Positions 16,753 to 24,492 of a stretch of 64,000 nucleotides of DNA are shown piece after piece. The stretch is from Methylopila capsulata (GTDB lineage Bacteria; Pseudomonadota; Alphaproteobacteria; Rhizobiales; Methylopilaceae). The DNA lies in the NCBI RefSeq assembly GCF_016907975.1, contig NZ_JAFBCY010000003.1, forward strand, positions 496,001 through 560,000, given 5' to 3'. Made by a program: the position numbers and the translations under genes. The notes under the pieces were generated by a model that saw only the letters and a list, made by a program, of their open reading frames with translations, was not told where the DNA came from and ran no database searches. Positions within the stretch are counted from its first letter, which is position 1, and the number at the start of each line of letters is the position of its first letter.

Positions 16753-17063
16753 GTTCCCACTCCCGACATTTATGCGGCAAATCTCGTCCTCCCTATCGCA
16801 AGGGGATAGGGGGAACAATGAGAGAGCGCCTCGCACGCATGTCATACTTTCGACGGCCCCTGCGATCCCGCTCCGCGACCGCAACCCTTCCGCCGCGACC
16901 TATAGCTGCAAGGACGAGGAGCCCGACCCCCGCCCAGCCGGGGGCGGTCCCGACCGCTCGTGGGGACGCCCTCAAACGCAACGGAGCCGACGACCCCGGA
17001 CGGGGGACGTCGGCTCCGAAACGAGCGGGCGCGCTTAGGACGACGCCCGCTCGGGAAACCCGG
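16753..17063. other. Intergenic region
   Basis: About 310 bp between the dehydrogenase start and the LTXXQ-protein stop, both on the minus strand. It holds the LTXXQ terminator hairpin (16982-17018) and presumably the dehydrogenase promoter. No gene was recognised. Confidence 0.5.
16982..17018 (-). terminator. Hairpin terminator of the LTXXQ-protein gene
   Basis: An inverted repeat CGGAGCCGACG ... CGTCGGCTCCG (11-bp perfect stem) with a nested CCCC/GGGG stem, 45 bp past the stop of the minus-strand LTXXQ gene. Confidence 0.7.
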
Positions 17064-17720
17064 TCAGCGGGGGGACGATGGACCGGGTTCCGCTCCCCCA
17101 AGGCCCTCGTGCGGGCCTGCGGGAAACTCATGCGGCGCCATACCGGGCGGCGGCGGAGGCGGCGCCATCACCCTGGCCGCGCGAACCACTTGCTCCGGCG
17201 TGAGCTGGCTGCGCAGCGTGGCGACCGCCGTCTTGAGCGCCGTTCCGGCCTTGCCGCGCTCTTCGGCATGCGAGGCCAGAGCCTCCGGCAGCGCGAACGG
17301 ATCCTTCGCCACATCCTTTGACGGCGGAGGCGGAGGCGGCGGCGCGAGCACGGCCTGAAGCGCGTCGGCGTAGTCGCGCCAGGCGTCGAGCTGCGCGGCG
17401 CGAATGCCGATCGCCGTCTCCTCGACGCTCAGCTTTGCAGCAAGGCCAAGCGGCCCAAGAGGACCAAACGGACCGTGCGGACGTCCGTGCGGACCGGGCG
17501 GCGGACCTTCGCGCCCCGGCGGAGGGAAATCGGCGCCGGGCCCCATCATGCCGCGCGAAGGACGCCCCTCGCCGCTATCGAGCTGGGCCACCTTCATTTC
17601 GTGAACCGACGTCTGATCCTTCGAAGCCTCGATGGCCGGGGCGCCCGACGCCACGGCGACGGCCGCGAACGCGGCGACGCCCGCGGACGCGCCGAAAAGA
17701 ATGGAACTGAGCGTTTTCAA
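17064..17720 (-). CDS. LTXXQ-motif (Spy/CpxP-like) periplasmic protein
   Basis: About 218 aa, assigned to a TTG start at 17720 because GAGGAG lies 7 nt before it and a signal peptide ([20 protein letters not shown]) begins directly after. The mature part is Pro/Gly-rich ([14 protein letters not shown]; runs of 6-7 prolines). It contains a helical region and an LTPEQV segment that fits the LTXXQ motif of Spy/CpxP chaperone-like sensors. Divergently placed from an OmpR-type regulator and sensor kinase, it resembles the CpxP-CpxRA arrangement and may sense periplasmic stress or feed back on the kinase. That role is inferred. Confidence 0.65.
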   Translation of the reverse strand: MKTLSSILFGASAGVAAFAAVAVASGAPAIEASKDQTSVHEMKVAQLDSGEGRPSRGMMGPGADFPPPGREGPPPGPHGRPHGPFGPLGPLGLAAKLSVEETAIGIRAAQLDAWRDYADALQAVLAPPPPPPPSKDVAKDPFALPEALASHAEERGKAGTALKTAVATLRSQLTPEQVVRAARVMAPPPPPPGMAPHEFPAGPHEGLGGAEPGPSSPR

Positions 17721-17802
17721 CGGAACGCTCCTCTGCTGTTGATTCCGGACGCCGTCACCTTCGGCGTCGACGGTTTCACGCAGAGGTCGTAGCATAATAA
17801 TA

Positions 17803-17831
17803 CATGTCCGTTTTGTTATAAACCATGTCCG
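17803..17831. promoter_or_regulatory. Direct repeat CATGTCCG, candidate response-regulator site
   Basis: CATGTCCG occurs at 17803-17810 and again at 17824-17831, 21 bp apart (two helical turns), in the divergent region between the LTXXQ gene and its regulator. Tandem sites on one DNA face are typical for OmpR-family dimers. The flanking sequence is AT-rich for this genome (AATAATACATG, TTTTGTTATAAA), consistent with promoter DNA. Confidence 0.5.
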
Positions 17832-17936
17832 AATGTTGCTCAGGGCCGATCCGCAAGCTTCGGTTACACAAAATCTGGCGCCGCGTGTCCGCGGCGGGCT
17901 AGCGATCCTCCGGGACGATCAGCGAGACGGACGATC

Positions 17937-18665
17937 ATGGCCGACGCCACACACATCCTCGTCGTCGACGACGACGAAGAGATCCGGAAACTCCTCAGCC
18001 GCTATCTGCTGACGCAGGGCTTTCGCGTCTCCACGGCTTCCGACGGCAAGGAGCTGCGGGAGCGGCTCGGAGACGGCCGCATCGACCTCATCGTGCTGGA
18101 CGTGCTGCTGCCCGACGCGTCCGGGATCGACCTCTGCCGCGACCTGCGCAAGACCTCGACGGTGCCCGTAATCCTCCTCACGGCGCTGAAGGAGGACGTC
18201 GACCGCATCATCGGCCTGGAGATCGGTGCCGACGACTACATCGGCAAGCCGTTCAACCCGCGGGAGCTGGTCGCCCGCATCCGGGCGGTCCTGCGCCGCA
18301 CGGTCGAGCGCTCCGCCGCCGGGACGACGGCGCGCGGCAAGGTGTTCCGCTTCGCCGAGTTCGTCGTCGACAAGGACGCGCGCCGCGTGGCCGACACCGC
18401 GGACGCCGAAATCCCGCTCACGGCGGCGGAGTTCGACCTGCTGATCGCGTTCCTGGAGCGGCCGGGCCGCGTGCTGTCGCGCGAGCAGTTGCTCGACATC
18501 ACCCAGGGGCGCGGCGCCGGCCCCTTCGACCGCTCGATCGACGTGCTGGTCAGCCGGGTGCGCCGCAAGCTCGGCGACGGCGGCACGTTCCAGATCCTCA
18601 AGACGCTTCGCAATGGCGGCTACCAGCTCACGGCCCGGGTCGAGACGGACGGCGCCGACGCATGA
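17937..18665 (+). CDS. OmpR/PhoB-family response regulator
   Basis: 242-aa cytosolic regulator. The receiver domain (1-120) has the acidic pair Asp11/Asp12, phospho-acceptor Asp55 (LIVLDVLLPD), Thr82 and Lys104 (YIGKPF). The winged-helix DNA-binding domain occupies about 140-238 (EIPLTAAEFDLL, then SIDVLVSRVRRKLGD). The stop overlaps the kinase start as ATGA, so the two are a translationally coupled pair. Likely targets include the divergent LTXXQ gene. Confidence 0.92.
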   Translation: MADATHILVVDDDEEIRKLLSRYLLTQGFRVSTASDGKELRERLGDGRIDLIVLDVLLPDASGIDLCRDLRKTSTVPVILLTALKEDVDRIIGLEIGADDYIGKPFNPRELVARIRAVLRRTVERSAAGTTARGKVFRFAEFVVDKDARRVADTADAEIPLTAAEFDLLIAFLERPGRVLSREQLLDITQGRGAGPFDRSIDVLVSRVRRKLGDGGTFQILKTLRNGGYQLTARVETDGADA

Positions 18666-19954
18666 GCGGCCTCGGCATCCGCATCGCGGCGCTGCTGACG
18701 ATCGCGATCGTCGTCGTGATCGCGCTGGTGACGCTTCTCGCGGTCCAGTTGCTTGGCCCTCCCGGCGGGCCGATGGGCGGCGGCTACCGCGCGTTCGACC
18801 GCCTCGCGCTCGCAAGCGCGCTGCTGTTCGACGCCTCGCCGGGCGACGCTGATCGGCTGGCCGCCATCCACGGCCTGCAGATCGCCGCCGCGCCGCCCGA
18901 CGGTCGGGAGCTGCGCCAGGAAAGCGACGCCGCCTCCGCTCTGCTGGCCCGACGCGGCGTCGAAACCTCGGTCGTGATCCTCGAGGCGGAGGACGGGCCG
19001 CCGCTGTCGGCCGTCAGGCTGCGGGACGGCCGATGGCTCACCTCCGCCGAAACGCTGCGCGGCGGTCCTCCTCGCAAGGATTGGATCGTGTTCGCGTTCT
19101 GGCTGCTCCTGATCGCGACCGGCACCGCCGGCGTCGTCACCTTCGCGGTGCTGCGGGTCACCCAGCCGCTGCGCATGCTGGAGCGCGCCGCCGCGGCGGT
19201 CGGCCCGGACGGCGAACTCGCCCCCCTGCCCGAGCGCGGCCCGCCCGAGGTGCGCGCCGCGGCGCAGGCGATCAACCGCCTGTCGTCGGGCCTTCGGAAC
19301 GCGATGGAGAGCCGCATGCGGCTGGTGGCGGCGGCGGGACACGACCTCCGAACGCCGATGACCCGCATGCGGCTTCGCGCCGAGTTCATTCCCGAGGGCG
19401 AGGACCGCGACCGCTGGCTGGCGGATCTGGCCGAACTGGACCGGATCGCCGACAGCGCCATCCGCCTTGTGCGCGAGGAAGTCGACCCCGACGCCCGACA
19501 TCCGGCGCGGATCGACGCGATGATGGGCGACATCATCGCGGAGCTCGCCGAGATCGGGCTCGACGTGCGGATGACGCGAGCGTCCCCCGCCGTCTCGGAT
19601 GTCCGTCCCCACGCCATGAAGCGCGCGCTTCGCAATCTCGTCGTCAACGCCGCGACCCACGGGCAGGCGGCAGCGGTCGCCGTGACGGTCACCGCGCAGT
19701 CGGTTATCGTCGCGATCGAGGACTCCGGGCCGGGCATTCCGGACGCGCTGCTCGAACGGGTTTTCGAACCGTTTTTCCGCGTGGATCCCGCACGCAAAGC
19801 GCCGACGCCCGGCGCCGGCCTCGGCATGGCGATCGCCCGCGAGATCATCCGCCGCAATTCCGGCGAGCTCGCCGTCGCGAACCGTCCGGCCGGCGGGCTT
19901 GTCCAGGTCGTCACGCTGCCGCTGTGGCGCGCATCCGAAGAGGCGACGGCATGA
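18662..19954 (+). CDS. Two-component sensor histidine kinase
   Basis: 430-aa inner-membrane kinase. Transmembrane helices at about 7-30 and 141-163 flank a ~110-residue periplasmic domain. A HAMP-like segment (VTQPLRMLERAAAAV) leads to the HisKA helix with His227 (AAAGHDLRTPMTRM) and a complete HATPase (NLVVNAATHG N-box, EDSGPGIP G1, PGAGLGMAIA G2). It overlaps the response regulator upstream and a small membrane-protein gene downstream, both by 4 nt. Cpx/EnvZ-like architecture; the signal is unknown. Confidence 0.92.
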   Translation: MSGLGIRIAALLTIAIVVVIALVTLLAVQLLGPPGGPMGGGYRAFDRLALASALLFDASPGDADRLAAIHGLQIAAAPPDGRELRQESDAASALLARRGVETSVVILEAEDGPPLSAVRLRDGRWLTSAETLRGGPPRKDWIVFAFWLLLIATGTAGVVTFAVLRVTQPLRMLERAAAAVGPDGELAPLPERGPPEVRAAAQAINRLSSGLRNAMESRMRLVAAAGHDLRTPMTRMRLRAEFIPEGEDRDRWLADLAELDRIADSAIRLVREEVDPDARHPARIDAMMGDIIAELAEIGLDVRMTRASPAVSDVRPHAMKRALRNLVVNAATHGQAAAVAVTVTAQSVIVAIEDSGPGIPDALLERVFEPFFRVDPARKAPTPGAGLGMAIAREIIRRNSGELAVANRPAGGLVQVVTLPLWRASEEATA

Positions 19955-20256
19955 TCCGCTGCACCACGCTGTTCCGGCTGCTGCTCTGCCTGTCCTGCCT
20001 CGCCGCGCCGCTGCGCGCTCCGGCCCACGCCGGCGTCGCCGCAGCCCCCGCCCTGGTCTCGCTCATGGCGGCCGAGGAGAAGAAGGACGACGGCTGCCGC
20101 CAGGGCGAGCGGACCAAGGCGTTCGGCTGGATGCTGGTGAGCTACGGGATCGACACGCTGAAGTACGTGGTCGGGCTGTTCCTGATCCCGATCGGCTTGC
20201 TGCTCGTCTGCATCGGCGCCGTGATCGCGCTCGCGGAGGCGGCGACCTGCGGCTGA
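19951..20256 (+). CDS. Small signal-peptide/membrane protein, unknown
   Basis: 101-aa protein whose ATG overlaps the kinase stop (ATGA), so it belongs to the two-component operon. An N-terminal signal peptide (LFRLLLCLSCLAAPLRAPAHA) precedes a short charged loop (EEKKDDGCRQGERTK) and a long hydrophobic segment (about 55-98, LKYVVGLFLIPIGLLLVCIG) that could form one or two helices. It has a Cys near each end of the mature part. No family is recognised; possibly an accessory to the sensor kinase. Confidence 0.6.
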   Translation: MIRCTTLFRLLLCLSCLAAPLRAPAHAGVAAAPALVSLMAAEEKKDDGCRQGERTKAFGWMLVSYGIDTLKYVVGLFLIPIGLLLVCIGAVIALAEAATCG

Positions 20257-20260
20257 GCCG

Positions 20261-20761
20261 TCAGGCGGCGCGCCGCGCTTCGCCCGCGACGCCGTCCTCG
20301 GCGCCCTCGACAAGCGCCCGCCACAGCACCCGCCGCGGATCGACCGGCCCCGGGAGCGAGACCCGACCGGCCGGCACCCGCGTGAAGCCGACCCGGGCGT
20401 AATAGGGCTCGTCGCCGACCAGCATCACGAGACGGTGGCCGTTGGTCGCGGCCGCCTCGAGCGAGGCGTTCAGCAGCGCGAGGCCGATCCCCTTGCTGCG
20501 GAAGGCGGGGTCCACAACCAGCGGCCCGAGCAGCAGCGCCTCGCGGCCGCCGATCAGGATCGGCGTCATCCGGTTCGACCCCACCAGGAAGGTGCCGACG
20601 CGGGCGACGAACGAGAGGTCGCGCGCCGGCGCCACCCCCTCCCGCAGCCGGTACGCCGAACGGGCGAAGCGGCCGGGGCCGAAGGCCCGCTCCTGCAGAT
20701 AGTCGATGGCCGCCTCGTCGGACGGCTGCTCGTGGAGGAGCGCTAGCGGAAGCGAAGTCAT
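20261..20761 (-). CDS. GNAT-family N-acetyltransferase
   Basis: 166-aa protein with a GNAT core: LGPLVVDPAFRSKGIGLALL forms the acetyl-CoA-binding motif A (given here in halves: GPLVVDPAFRS and KGIGLALLNAS), followed by LVMLVGDEPYYARVGF. This is the COG3153-type predicted acetyltransferase arrangement. Acceptor substrate unknown. Convergent with the preceding small membrane-protein gene, 4 nt apart. Confidence 0.8.
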   Translation of the reverse strand: MTSLPLALLHEQPSDEAAIDYLQERAFGPGRFARSAYRLREGVAPARDLSFVARVGTFLVGSNRMTPILIGGREALLLGPLVVDPAFRSKGIGLALLNASLEAAATNGHRLVMLVGDEPYYARVGFTRVPAGRVSLPGPVDPRRVLWRALVEGAEDGVAGEARRAA

Positions 20762-20957
20762 GGGACGCTCGGACGGATGAGGGAGGCGATCGACCGGCCG
20801 GGCGCTCCCCGGCGGTCAGGCGTACGGACGGGGCGCGCCGGCGAGGGCGCGGCGGACGATCCGTCGTCGGGAGATGAGCCTGAGGTCGAGCGTCATGACG
20901 GCCGAGCGCGTAGCACGCCGCGCACGCGCACGCAAAGCCCTGCGCCGCCGCACGCCC

Positions 20958-20987
20958 GTTAACCCGGATGTCGCCTTATGTTAACCC
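20958..20987. promoter_or_regulatory. Direct repeat GTTAACCC upstream of the quinone reductase gene
   Basis: GTTAACCC at 20958-20965 and 20980-20987 is spaced 22 bp, ending 20 bp before the start codon at 21008. It could be a tandem operator; the regulator is unknown. Confidence 0.35.
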
Positions 20988-21007
20988 GATCGCTCAGGGA
21001 GGATCGC

Positions 21008-21988
21008 ATGGGGTTGCTTGTCGACGGCGTCTGGCGGGATCAGTGGTACGACACGTCGAAGTCCGGCGGGCGGTTCGAGCGGCAGGCCGCGAGCTTCCGC
21101 AACTGGATCACGCCCGACGGCGCGCCCGGCCCGAGCGGCGACGGCGGCTTCAGGGCGGAGGCGGGGCGCTACAGGCTCTACGTCTCGCTCGCCTGCCCCT
21201 GGGCGCACCGCACGCTGATCTTCCGCAAGCTCAAGAGTCTCGAGGACCTGATCCCGGTGGCGGTGGTCGATCCCCGCATGGGCGGCGACGGCTGGGTCTT
21301 CGGCGACTTCCCCGGGGCGACGCCGGACGAACGCAACGGCGCCCGGCGTCTGTCCGACATCTACCTCAAGGCCGATCCCGGCGTGACCACGCGCGTGACC
21401 GTCCCGGTCCTCTGGGACGACCAGCGGGCGACGATCGTCTCGAACGAGAGCGCCGAGATCATCCGCATGTTCAACTCGGCCTTCGACGGGCTGACCGGCG
21501 ACACGACCGATTTCTATCCCGAGCCGCTCCGCGCCGAGATCGACGCCGTGAACGCGCGCGTCTACGACCGGGTGAGCAACGGGGTCTACAAGGCCTGGTT
21601 CGCGACCACGCAGGAGGCGTACGCGGAGGCGTTCGAGGCGCTGTTCGCCGAACTCGACGCGCTCGACGCCCGCCTCGCCGACCGGCGCTACCTGCTGGGA
21701 TCCGAGGCGACGGAGGCCGATTGGCGGCTGTTCACCACGCTCGTCCGGTTCGATCCCGTCTATGTCGGCCACTTCAAGTGCAACCGGCGCCGGATCGCGG
21801 ACTACGCCAACCTGTCCGGCTATCTGCGCGATCTCTATCAGACGCCGGGCGTCGCCGAGACCGTGAACCTTGCGCACATCAAGACGCACTATTACTGGTC
21901 GCACACGACCATCAACCCGACCCGGGTGATCCCCCTCGGCCCGGCGCTCGACTACGACGCGCCGCATGGCCGGCAGGCGCTCGGCTAG
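21008..21988 (+). CDS. Glutathionyl-hydroquinone reductase (Xi-class GST)
   Basis: 326-aa cytosolic enzyme reducing glutathionyl-hydroquinones with glutathione. The N-terminal thioredoxin fold carries the catalytic SLACPWAHR with Cys63. The C-terminal helical GST domain (about 160-310) includes the conserved RYLLGSEATEADWRLFTTLVRFD region, given here in parts, and HIKTHYYWSH near the end, which is characteristic of this family. The start ATG 21008 is preceded by GGGAGGA; the open frame extends 10 codons further but lacks a ribosome-binding site there. Confidence 0.9.
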   Translation: MGLLVDGVWRDQWYDTSKSGGRFERQAASFRNWITPDGAPGPSGDGGFRAEAGRYRLYVSLACPWAHRTLIFRKLKSLEDLIPVAVVDPRMGGDGWVFGDFPGATPDERNGARRLSDIYLKADPGVTTRVTVPVLWDDQRATIVSNESAEIIRMFNSAFDGLTGDTTDFYPEPLRAEIDAVNARVYDRVSNGVYKAWFATTQEAYAEAFEALFAELDALDARLADRRYLLGSEATEADWRLFTTLVRFDPVYVGHFKCNRRRIADYANLSGYLRDLYQTPGVAETVNLAHIKTHYYWSHTTINPTRVIPLGPALDYDAPHGRQALG

Positions 21989-22005
21989 CGTCCGGCCGCT
22001 TCCCC

Positions 22006-22467
22006 TTACCAGCGCGGGGCGCCGGCGCCAGCCTCGCTGAGTTCGAGCAGCCGCCTCCGGGTCGCCGGCGTGACGCCCTCTGGCAGGTCGTCGAGCCGGC
22101 TCCACCGCCGCTCCACGATCTCGCGGTTCGGCGCCGGCTCCGGCCCGATCCGGACCGCCCGCGTGACGAAGGTCGCGACGTGGTCGCGGCCGCCGAATCC
22201 CGGATTGAAATGCAGCCCGTGCAGCGCGAGGTCGTCGCCGGCGACGACGCCGGTCTCCTCAAGCAGTTCGCGGACCGCCGCCTCATGCGCGCTCTCACCG
22301 GGATCCACCGCGCCTCCTGGTAGGTGCCAGCCCGGCGCGTACCCGTGACGCACGAGCAACACGCGCCCCTCCGCATCGAACGCCGCCACCCGGACGCCGA
22401 GCGTCATGGCGCGCCGCATCCGTCCGTAGCGCGCGACCAAGTAGCTGAGAACGCGAGACTTCAGCAT
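22006..22467 (-). CDS. NUDIX hydrolase
   Basis: 153-aa protein with a canonical Nudix box spread over [14 protein letters not shown] and [10 protein letters not shown], fitting Gx5Ex7REUXEEXGU. It hydrolyses nucleoside-diphosphate-linked compounds; the exact substrate cannot be assigned. Convergent with the glutathionyl-hydroquinone reductase gene, with 17 bp between the stops. Confidence 0.88.
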   Translation of the reverse strand: MLKSRVLSYLVARYGRMRRAMTLGVRVAAFDAEGRVLLVRHGYAPGWHLPGGAVDPGESAHEAAVRELLEETGVVAGDDLALHGLHFNPGFGGRDHVATFVTRAVRIGPEPAPNREIVERRWSRLDDLPEGVTPATRRRLLELSEAGAGAPRW

Positions 22468-22639
22468 CGAGAACGGCCCGCTTTTCGCATCAGATCACGA
22501 CGCCGTGAGCCCGCACGGCGAATCCGCATATCGGCCAATCTCGGGCAAGACTGGTGAAAATCGAGGCGGAATGCCTATTTGGGACGCAGGAGATCGAAGG
22601 ACGCCCCACCGACGGCGCGTCTCTCCGCAAACGAGGCTT

Positions 22640-22768
22640 ATGATGTTTTGGCTGTTTTCGTTCCGTCGCGGCGCTGAAAAGCGGACGGCGGAGTTCGTGT
22701 GGCGCCCCTCGCTGAGCGCCCCCAACGGCCGCGCGATCGCCGCGCTGATGACCTTCTCGGGCAACTGA
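22640..22768 (+). CDS. Possible small protein (42 aa)
   Basis: A short frame starting with two ATGs (MMFWLFSFRRGAEKR...) behind a weak GAGG site and ending in a small GAGACC/GGTCTC hairpin. The hydrophobic start and basic centre are plausible for a small protein, but there is no family support. It could be spurious. The rest of the 22468-22891 gap holds nothing recognised apart from a palindromic GCGCCGGC/GCCGGCG stretch near 22800. Confidence 0.25.
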   Translation: MMFWLFSFRRGAEKRTAEFVWRPSLSAPNGRAIAALMTFSGN

Positions 22769-22891
22769 GACCCCGGTCTCGCGCACTCAGTCCCCGTTGA
22801 GCGCCGGCCATGCGGAACGCATGCGCCGGCGTCGTCGTTTTTGGAGCGCGCCGGATGCGCATGTGATCGCGAAGCAGCTATAAGGGCGTCC

Positions 22892-23773
22892 GTGACCGTC
22901 ATCGCCCACCTTTCCGATCCGCATCTCGGCCCCCTCCCCCGCTTCACCGTCTTCGAGCTCATGTCGAAGCGCGGGCTCGGCGCGATCAACTGGTTCCGCC
23001 GCCGACGACGCTGGCACGACATGGCGGTGCTCGACCAGATCGTCGCCGACGTCGTCGACGAGGCGCCGGACGCCGTCGCGGTGACGGGCGACCTGACGAA
23101 CCTCGGTCTCGAGTCCGAGTTCCTGCCGGCCGCGGCCTTCCTCGGCCGCTTCGGCCCGCCGGACAAGGTGGCGGCGATCCCCGGCAACCACGACGCCTAT
23201 GTCCGCCGCGTGGCGAGCGCGCCCGCACGCGTCTGGGGCGCGCACATGTCGAGCGACGACGGCGCGCCAGGCTTCCCCTATGTCCGCCGCCATGGGCTGG
23301 TGGCGTTGATCGGCCTGTCCTCCGCCGTCGCGACCCTGCCGCTCGCCGCGACCGGCGAGGTCGGCCGGCGCCAGCGCGACGCGCTGGGCCCTCTTCTGCG
23401 GAGCCTCAAGGCCGAGGGCCTGTTTCGCATCGTGCTGGTGCATCATCCCGTCGCCGAAGACGGCACGCCCTGGATGCGTCGCTTGCGCGACAAGAAGGAG
23501 CTGCGCGCCATTCTCGCGGCGGAAGGCGCCGAACTTGTCCTGCACGGGCACAATCACGAACCGGCCCGGCAGTCGGTCGAAGGGGCGGACGGCGCGATCC
23601 CCGTGATCGCGGTGCCGTCCTGCTCCGCCGGGCCGTTCAGCCACGAGCCGCCCGCGGCTTACAATCTCTATGTCGTCTCGGGCGAACCCGGCGCGTGGCG
23701 CTGCGAGGCGATCACCCGCGGGTTGAAGCCCGACGGGACCATCGGCGAGACCGACCGTTTTACGGTGGCCTGA
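22892..23773 (+). CDS. Calcineurin-like metallophosphoesterase
   Basis: 293-aa cytosolic phosphoesterase. Metal-binding motifs are in order: IAHLSDPHLG (DxH), VTGDLTNLG (GD), IPGNHDAY (GNHD), LVHHPVAED (H) and LHGHNHEP (GHxH). The start is taken at GTG 22892, directly before the first beta strand. The Icc/CpdA-like arrangement makes a phosphodiesterase plausible; the substrate is not determined by sequence alone. Confidence 0.85.
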   Translation: MTVIAHLSDPHLGPLPRFTVFELMSKRGLGAINWFRRRRRWHDMAVLDQIVADVVDEAPDAVAVTGDLTNLGLESEFLPAAAFLGRFGPPDKVAAIPGNHDAYVRRVASAPARVWGAHMSSDDGAPGFPYVRRHGLVALIGLSSAVATLPLAATGEVGRRQRDALGPLLRSLKAEGLFRIVLVHHPVAEDGTPWMRRLRDKKELRAILAAEGAELVLHGHNHEPARQSVEGADGAIPVIAVPSCSAGPFSHEPPAAYNLYVVSGEPGAWRCEAITRGLKPDGTIGETDRFTVA

Positions 23774-23781
23774 CGCTCAGC

Positions 23782-24423
23782 TCAGATGAACCAGGGCATC
23801 AGGCCCTTGGCGGCGGCCACAATGACGGCGATCACAAGCGCCGCCCCGAAGGCGCCGCCGACGCCGAAGGCGAACAGCACCGCAAGCAAGCGCGCCCAGA
23901 CGGGCGAAGGCCGTTTCGGGACCGGGGGCGGAACTGGAGCTGCGGCCGGCTGGTCCACAACCGCGGGGCCGGCGTCGTCGAAAGCGTCGTCCGCCAGCAG
24001 GCGCTCGCGCTCCACGAGACGGCGAGCGACATAGGACGTCACGGCGTCGACGATGGGTTGGACCTCAGCGCTTTCGGCGATCGCCGCGCGACCATGCCGG
24101 CCGTCGCGCAGGAAGCGGTAGGTCTTTCGATCGCGGGCCATCTCGACGAACGCGACCATATCGACGAAGAGCCGCGGCCGGTCGCCAGGCACGAGGCCGA
24201 CGTCGAAGATGTCGATCTCGGCGGGGAGATCGGCGAAGACAGGCGCCAGCGCGTCGCGCAGCGCCTCCAGTCGCCCGAACTCAGCTTGCTTGAGGCCGAT
24301 CACCACGTCGGTTCGTTCCGCCGCTTCGACCCGCGCGCGCCTCAGCGCCTCGCGCAGCGGCGGAACGCCGCCGCGCCGGCCGCCGTTCGCGCATGGGATA
24401 TCTTGAGGACGCTCGTCACGCAT
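23782..24423 (-). CDS. Hypothetical C-terminally membrane-anchored protein
   Basis: 213-aa protein. A globular N-terminal region of about 130 residues includes IDIFDVGLVPGDRPRLFVD and a helical segment (VDAVTSYVARRLVERERLL). A Pro-rich linker (PVPPPVPKRPSP) leads to a single C-terminal transmembrane helix (about 178-205). A cytosolic domain tethered to the inner membrane is the simplest topology. No named family was recognised. It lies 70 bp downstream of pyruvate carboxylase on the same strand and may share its transcript. Confidence 0.6.
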   Translation of the reverse strand: MRDERPQDIPCANGGRRGGVPPLREALRRARVEAAERTDVVIGLKQAEFGRLEALRDALAPVFADLPAEIDIFDVGLVPGDRPRLFVDMVAFVEMARDRKTYRFLRDGRHGRAAIAESAEVQPIVDAVTSYVARRLVERERLLADDAFDDAGPAVVDQPAAAPVPPPVPKRPSPVWARLLAVLFAFGVGGAFGAALVIAVIVAAAKGLMPWFI

Positions 24424-24492
24424 GGCGCCACGATAGCAAGCCGCAGGCCCGCCGCGAAGCCGGGCTGATTCGTCTGCGCACAGGCGCGCGCG

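Noticed and set aside
16812-16836. GGAAC upstream of the ApbA/PanE-like gene as an EcfG site
   Set aside because: No CGTT at 16-17 bp, and it is on the strand opposite the gene.
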